Below, one piece after another: positions 59,618-64,000 of a DNA stretch of 64,000 bases. Where the stretch lies: the NCBI RefSeq assembly GCF_041434935.1, contig NZ_CP107964.1, positions 8,787,001 to 8,851,000 of the forward strand, in the 5' to 3' direction. The stretch's first letter is position 1. Each line of letters begins with the position of its first letter. The notes beneath the pieces were generated by a model. It was not told where the DNA came from, searched no databases, and was given only the letters and a program-made list of their open reading frames with translations. The stretch is from Kitasatospora sp. NBC_00374 (GTDB lineage: Bacteria > Actinomycetota > Actinomycetes > Streptomycetales > Streptomycetaceae). The translations under genes were made by a program, and so were the position numbers.

Positions 59618-61551
59618 GCACCGACCCCGCAGCCCCGGTCGACGTCGCCGCCCTGGCCCTGGGTCACCAACTCGGGCAGGGCGGCCAGGGCTCCGTCCAC
59701 CAGGTGCTCAACAAGCGCATCAACGAGGGCGCTGCCGACGGCGGCTGGGAGATCGTCTACAAGGAGTACAGCCCCTCCGTCCTGCCCCAGCTCGACGCCG
59801 CCGCGCTCGACGCGGCCGCGGCCCTGCCCGGCCGGCTCACCGGAGCACAGGGGCGCTGGCTCTGCGAGAAGACCGCGTGGCCGGCCGCCGTGGTCCAGCG
59901 CCAGGGACAGGCCTGCGGGTTCCTCATGCGCGCCGTGCCCGACCGCTTCCACTTCATGCTCCGGACACTGACCAGCGCGAACACCGGGTCGCGGCGGCTG
60001 GCCAGCACGGAGTACCTCCTCAACGACGACGCCTACGTCGCCGGGATCGGACTGGCGGTCAGCGACCGGCACCGGCTGCTCCTGCTCGCCGACCTGGCTG
60101 CCACCATGGACCGACTGCACCGGCTGGGCATCGCCGTGGGCGACGTCTCCCCGAAGAATCTGCTCTTCAGCCTGGCGCCCGAGCCCGCGTGCTTCCTGAT
60201 CGACTGCGACGCCATGCGCCTGCACGGCGCGACCGTACTGCCGCAGGCCGAGACCCCCGACTGGCAGGTCCCCGCAGGCGAGGAGCGGGCCACCCGGGCA
60301 AGCGACGTCTACAAACTCGCCCTGCTCGCCGTCCGCATCTTCGCCCGCGACCAGACCGCCACCGAGCCCGCCGCCCTCGGCGCGATCAGTCCCGCACTCG
60401 GTGACCTGGCCCGCGCCTCGCTCGACCCCGACCCGGCGCGACGACCGGCCCCCGATGTGTGGGCCGAGCGACTTGCCTCGGCCGCAGTCGGCGCGTCCAC
60501 CGGCACCACACCGAGGACTCCCCGGCACACGAGGTTGCCTCCTGGCCGACCGGGCACCGGTCGACCGCCCACCATCACCGGGACACCGAAGCCACCCACC
60601 TCCGCGGCGGCCAAGGTCGGCAGGGCGGTAGGCGCCCTCGCCGCCGGCCTGGCCCTCCTGCTGGTGATCGTCAGCAACCAGCACTCCTCGGAGGCCGACG
60701 CCTCCGGAGCGGCCGACAGCGCCCGAGCGGCGAGCTCCTACACCCCGTACGCCTCCCACAGCCCCGCGTGGACGCCCGCCACCCAACCAGCGGGGACCAC
60801 CTCCGCCCCGGACACACCGACCCCGACCCCGACCCCGACCCCGACACCGACACCGACGCCGACACCGACCCCGACGCCGACCAGTCCCATCGGCACCGCG
60901 CAGGTCGGCGACTGCTTCTACGACTCCGGCACCAGCGGCCACGCCGACCTGACCGCCACCGACTGCGCCTCCGGGACGTTCAAGGTCGTACGGATCAACG
61001 CCGGCAGCACCGACCTGAACAGCTGCGACAGCGTCACCAACAGCGACGAGAGCGTCTCGTCCAGCCTGTACGACCGCGTCCTGTGCCTCAGCTACCAGAG
61101 TTCCGGCGGCACCGCCTACCACGCCCGCCAAGGCGACTGCGTCTTCGGGGCCCCCGGTGCCGACGCCTGGTCGACACAGGCCTGCCAGACCGGCAACTTC
61201 AAGGTCCTGGCGGTCTACCGCGGCACCTCCGACCACACCAAGTGCGACAACTGGCCGCACTACAACTACTGGCGTTCGATGCCCACGGCCGGGCACTCCG
61301 GCCTCGACGTCCTGCTGTGCCTGTCCATGAACTACCCGGACGACGCCGGCTACGCCACCGTCAACGAATGCCTGCTCAAGTCAGGCTCCACCTTCACCAA
61401 CGTCGGCAGCTGCGGCGGATCCAACGTCTACGTCACCGGACGCACCAGCACCCCCTACGACACCGCGTTCTGCGGCACCAGCGGATCCACCTACTGGCGA
61501 TCCGGCGACTACCCGGCCTTCGGCTACACCGTCTGCTGGCGCTGGCGCTGA
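59614..61551 (+). CDS. Membrane Ser/Thr protein kinase with Cys-rich ectodomain (TerY-P triad)
   Basis: 645 residues, GTG start at 59614. Kinase domain about 10-290: glycine loop LGHQLGQGGQGSVHQV, Lys in IVYKEYSPS, catalytic loop IAVGDVSPKNLLF (D....N) and a DCD in place of DFG (FLIDCDAMRL). One membrane helix near 335-355 (AVGALAAGLALLLVIVS) is followed by a stalk of about 12 Thr-Pro pairs. The exterior (~210 residues) has many cysteines and three similar units (GDCFYDSGTSG, GDCVFGAPGADA, NECLLKSGSTF). The exterior is a likely sensor. Confidence 0.92.
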   Translation: MSTDPAAPVDVAALALGHQLGQGGQGSVHQVLNKRINEGAADGGWEIVYKEYSPSVLPQLDAAALDAAAALPGRLTGAQGRWLCEKTAWPAAVVQRQGQACGFLMRAVPDRFHFMLRTLTSANTGSRRLASTEYLLNDDAYVAGIGLAVSDRHRLLLLADLAATMDRLHRLGIAVGDVSPKNLLFSLAPEPACFLIDCDAMRLHGATVLPQAETPDWQVPAGEERATRASDVYKLALLAVRIFARDQTATEPAALGAISPALGDLARASLDPDPARRPAPDVWAERLASAAVGASTGTTPRTPRHTRLPPGRPGTGRPPTITGTPKPPTSAAAKVGRAVGALAAGLALLLVIVSNQHSSEADASGAADSARAASSYTPYASHSPAWTPATQPAGTTSAPDTPTPTPTPTPTPTPTPTPTPTPTSPIGTAQVGDCFYDSGTSGHADLTATDCASGTFKVVRINAGSTDLNSCDSVTNSDESVSSSLYDRVLCLSYQSSGGTAYHARQGDCVFGAPGADAWSTQACQTGNFKVLAVYRGTSDHTKCDNWPHYNYWRSMPTAGHSGLDVLLCLSMNYPDDAGYATVNECLLKSGSTFTNVGSCGGSNVYVTGRTSTPYDTAFCGTSGSTYWRSGDYPAFGYTVCWRWR

Positions 61552-61610
61552 TCTCCTGGGCGCCCGCAGCGGACAACCCACCATCGGAACACGAGAGTCG
61601 AGGAACTGAC

Positions 61611-61838
61611 ATGGCATACCGCTACCGGTGCGGCGAGTGCGGCTTCAAGACGTCCTGGGGCACCGAGTCCCAGGGTGAGCAGCAGCAGATCGCGCACTAC
61701 GCCGACCGCCACGCGGGCCTCGCCCCCGGCGGCCAGGTCGAAACCAACACCAAGAACCCGGACGGCGGCAACAGCTGCCTCACCTTCATCGTCATCGCGA
61801 TCCTGCTCCTCGTCCTCGCCTCCTCGTGCCACCGCTGA
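61611..61838 (+). CDS. Small membrane protein with zinc-ribbon N-terminus
   Basis: 75 residues from ATG 61611. MAYRYRCGECGFKTSWGTES gives one CxxC knuckle, and IAHYADRHAG may supply His ligands, so the N-terminus resembles a C2H2-like finger. A C-terminal helix (FIVIAILLLVLASSCHR) anchors it. It follows the kinase by 59 bp and precedes another small membrane protein, so it belongs to the same transcript. Unknown family. Confidence 0.75.
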   Translation: MAYRYRCGECGFKTSWGTESQGEQQQIAHYADRHAGLAPGGQVETNTKNPDGGNSCLTFIVIAILLLVLASSCHR

Positions 61839-61893
61839 CGCACGTCCGACACCGCCAACCGCACAGCACCACCGCACTCGGAGGAGATCCGGC

Positions 61894-62445
61894 ATGTCCA
61901 CTCGGACCACCGGCATTGCGGACAAGTTGATCCAACGAGCCGTCAAGGAGCGGGAGTCACGTAGTTCAGGAAGGTCCCGGGCCATAGCGGTCATCGTGCT
62001 GCTGGCCCTGTTCGCCCTCGGCCTCGTGCTGGCTTTCGCCGTCTACCCCGGCCACCCGGGCGACACGTCGGCGCCCCGGTGCAACGGCACGACGATGTCG
62101 CCGGGCGACATCTGCGACGAGTTCGTCAACGGCGCGCTGACGCACTCGTACAGCTACCAGGAGATGCTCCACCGGCAGCAGGCCGGCCATCCCGGCGCAC
62201 TCGTCGCCGGAATCATCGCCATGGCGATCGCCGTACTTCTGTTCGCCCCATCGCTCCGAGCCCTCGACCCGGCGAAGCCGTGGGGAACGGCCCGGCCAGG
62301 GGACTGCCCACGGTGCCGGAAGCCGAATCTGCGCGAAAAGCCGATGACCCACTCCGAGACGCGCGGCCGCGTTCAAAGCAGCTGGAGCGGCATCGTCACC
62401 CTCTGCACCCCCGGCTGCGAGTTCGCCACCGTACGGCAGCGCTGA
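61894..62445 (+). CDS. Two-helix membrane protein with CxxC motif
   Basis: 183 residues from ATG 61894 after GGAGGAG. Membrane helices at about 30-50 (AIAVIVLLALFALGLVLAFA) and 102-120 (GALVAGIIAMAIAVLLFAP) enclose an exterior loop with two cysteines (RCNGTTMSPGDICDEF). The cytoplasmic tail holds DCPRCRKPN and TLCTPGCEF, four cysteines for a zinc ribbon. It is the fifth gene in the TerY-P transcript. Function unknown; metal or redox sensing is only a guess. Confidence 0.72.
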   Translation: MSTRTTGIADKLIQRAVKERESRSSGRSRAIAVIVLLALFALGLVLAFAVYPGHPGDTSAPRCNGTTMSPGDICDEFVNGALTHSYSYQEMLHRQQAGHPGALVAGIIAMAIAVLLFAPSLRALDPAKPWGTARPGDCPRCRKPNLREKPMTHSETRGRVQSSWSGIVTLCTPGCEFATVRQR

Positions 62446-62601
62446 CCGGCCGTCGGACCCACGAATCCGTTCGTCGACGCATGACGGCTCCACCTGGTCG
62501 CCAGTCCAGCGACTACCCGGCCTTCGGCACACCTTGCCCGAGGCGGATTCGGGGCTGCGTCGAACGGCGCCGGCAGGAACACCACGACACGGGAGGAAGG
62601 C

Positions 62602-63516
62602 ATGACAAAGCACTACTGGAACCCGGATCCGGCGGCGCCGGCGCCCCCCACCTGGCAGCAGACCCCAAGGGCGGTGCCGCCGCAGTTCGGTCGGCCCGGC
62701 TCCTCGGCCCCGCCCGCGCGAAACGGGTCGCCCGGCACCTCGACGCCACCCGCCCCCGTCCCGGCCACGCCGTCCGCGCCGCAGCAACAGGCATCGGCCC
62801 CGCGCCCCTCGCGTCCACAGGGTCCGAGTGCGCGCCGACGCGTTCGGGCACTGCGCCACTGGCGGCTGCTGCTGGCCGCGGTGGTGCCCTGCCTCGTGCT
62901 GGCCGGCATCGGGTGGTGGGTGTGGCCGCAGCAGCCCACGGGCCTTCCGCCGCACATAGCCGAGGGGACCGTCCAGGCGGACCTCCTCAGCGCTGACAGC
63001 GTCAGCGGGCTGGCCGGGACGACGGTGGTCGCCGGCCCCCAGTCGAACCGGCCGCACGCCGCGCTCGCCGTGGCGCCGTCGGAGTGCGCCGTCGCGGCGG
63101 GGCCGACGACGCAGTCGGTCTACGGGCAGGCGTGGAAGGCGTTCCTGTCGGCGACCTACCAGGATGCCGGGGGTACGGGCGCCTACACCGTGAACCAGAC
63201 GTTCGGGGTCTTCCCGGACACCGACACGGCCGGCACCGCCCTCCAGAGGCTCACCGACGGTCTCGCCAAGTGCCCGTCCGCCACGGTCGCCGACCAGGCC
63301 GGCCGCAGCTCGAAGTGGGCCTACACGGCGCGCCCCGCTACAGAGGCCGCCGTGGTGTGGGCCGCGGCGCAGGACGGCGCCGCGGGCTGGGCCTGCTTCC
63401 ACCAGGCGAGGGTGAAGGGCGCAAGCCTGGTGCAGGTCGCCGTCTGCCAGGCGGGTGACGGTGCGTCGACCGCCTCGAAGATCGCCGACGAGCTCGCCGG
63501 GAAGGTGACCGGATGA
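62602..63516 (+). CDS. PknH-type extracellular sensor-domain protein
   Basis: 304 residues from ATG 62602 with GGAGGAAGG upstream. A Pro-rich cytoplasmic region (1-85) is followed by one membrane helix (LLLAAVVPCLVLAGIGWWVW). The exterior resembles the PknH C-terminal sensor domain: LLSADSVSGLAGTTVVAG, PSECAVAAGPTTQSVYGQAW, TVNQTFGVFPDTDTAGTALQ and WACFHQARVKGASLVQVAVC. The four conserved Cys are present (two disulfides). In mycobacteria this fold is fused to a kinase; here it stands alone near a separate membrane kinase. It overlaps the next gene by four bases. Confidence 0.8.
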   Translation: MTKHYWNPDPAAPAPPTWQQTPRAVPPQFGRPGSSAPPARNGSPGTSTPPAPVPATPSAPQQQASAPRPSRPQGPSARRRVRALRHWRLLLAAVVPCLVLAGIGWWVWPQQPTGLPPHIAEGTVQADLLSADSVSGLAGTTVVAGPQSNRPHAALAVAPSECAVAAGPTTQSVYGQAWKAFLSATYQDAGGTGAYTVNQTFGVFPDTDTAGTALQRLTDGLAKCPSATVADQAGRSSKWAYTARPATEAAVVWAAAQDGAAGWACFHQARVKGASLVQVAVCQAGDGASTASKIADELAGKVTG

Positions 63517-64000
63517 CCCCGTCCTCGCGCAGGGCGGCCGCGCGCCGCCGGCGGACGCTGCCCCGCGTCGTCCACCTCGTGCTGGTGGCGCTCCTGGCGC
63601 CGATCGTCGCCATCGGAGCGCAGACGATTGCGGCGACCGGCGCTGCGGCGGTCACGGCACCGGTGGGCACGCTAGCCCCCGTTCCGCTGGTGGCGCCCCG
63701 GGGCTTCGAAGCCGCCCTGGCGACCCTCCTGGTGGAGATCGACGACGCGAACCGGCAGGCGGCGCAGCTGGCGCAGCAGGAGAAGGACGTGGTCGCCGAG
63801 GCGGAGCGGATCACCAAGGAGTCCGCCGCCATTCGCGACAGCAAGTCGGCGCTCAACGCCAGGGTCGCCGCGGTGAACCAGGAGATCAGCGGCCACAACG
63901 AGCGCGCGAAGGCCGTGGACGGTGAGATCGCCGCCCACAACGCCAAGCCGCACACGTTCCAGATGCCTGCCGAGGCGAACGCGGCCGCCACCTTCGATGC
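63513..64000 (+). CDS. Exported coiled-coil protein (cut by window edge)
   Basis: The ATG at 63513 overlaps the stop of the sensor gene (ATGA). The first 162 residues are in the window: a basic start (SRRAAARRRRTLPR), a hydrophobic signal or anchor (VVHLVLVALLAPIVAIGA), a short Ala/Val/Pro part, then a long charged coiled coil (IDDANRQAAQLAQQEKDVVA, SALNARVAAVNQEIS). The C-terminus is outside the window, so domain and role are unknown. Its coupling suggests it works with the PknH-like protein. Confidence 0.75.
   Translation, partial: MTPSSRRAAARRRRTLPRVVHLVLVALLAPIVAIGAQTIAATGAAAVTAPVGTLAPVPLVAPRGFEAALATLLVEIDDANRQAAQLAQQEKDVVAEAERITKESAAIRDSKSALNARVAAVNQEISGHNERAKAVDGEIAAHNAKPHTFQMPAEANAAATFD

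Noticed and set aside
60820..60891. Satellite repeat of CCGACC units
   Set aside because: It is in frame and encodes the Thr-Pro stalk of the kinase, so it is part of a gene.

Overview
The window is very GC-rich DNA (roughly 70-75% by eye) with GTG starts, GGAGG-type ribosome sites, strong GC bias at third codon positions and many Streptomyces-type families: HupS-like HU with a lysine-rich tail, DUF6247, a type VII locus, a TerY-P triad and a second NAD+ ligase. I infer a member of the Streptomycetaceae (Streptomyces or Kitasatospora). Many insertion sequences, gene fragments and frameshifted genes suggest an accessory or chromosome-arm region. Some single-base frameshifts fall in G or C runs and could be sequencing error.

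Layout. 1-3.2 kb: a hydrolase cut by the window edge, a Sel1-repeat protein, a DUF6247/RelE-like toxin-antitoxin pair, a decayed SUKH gene and hupS. 3.6-12.4 kb: mosaic DNA with two tRNA-like elements, a 405-bp duplication tied to an IS3 fragment, a GNAT enzyme, a VOC protein, ThpR, a secreted protein and broken genes. 12.4-14.4 kb: an anchored protein, a thioesterase and an SRPBCC protein. 14.9-20.8 kb: an IS5-like element carrying its own GNAT gene, a SUKH protein, a third tRNA-like element, a secreted ricin-type lectin, and a second IS5 element that splits an HNH-like gene.

21.8-28.6 kb is a type VII secretion effector locus: three WXG100-type proteins followed by a 1161-residue CpnT-like protein with a repeat-bearing linker and a C-terminal TIKI/ChaN-like domain. 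No immunity gene was recognised. A fourth tRNA-like element follows.

29.7-40.8 kb: a TPR protein, lipoproteins, a TetR/hydrolase divergent pair with clear operators, NAD+ DNA ligase, an MscS channel, a broken ATP-dependent DNA ligase and an anti-sigma-type ATPase.

40.9-51.9 kb is a detoxification region. One palindrome, consensus TAGACGACCGGTCGTCTA, precedes wrbA, an SDR-nitronate monooxygenase pair, a TetR gene, a SnoaL-like gene and, 7 kb away, a DJ-1/PfpI gene, so one TetR protein probably controls them all. Tautomerase, metallo-hydrolase, LysR and MFS genes lie between, with two decayed nitronate monooxygenase genes.

52-64 kb: an IS4 remnant, YceI, a RibD/DHFR-like enzyme, a DUF6801 surface protein, an XRE-NACHT-membrane NTPase, and divergently a TerY-P triad (vWA, PP2C phosphatase, membrane kinase) with overlapping genes, followed by small membrane proteins, a PknH-type sensor protein and a coiled-coil protein cut by the right edge.
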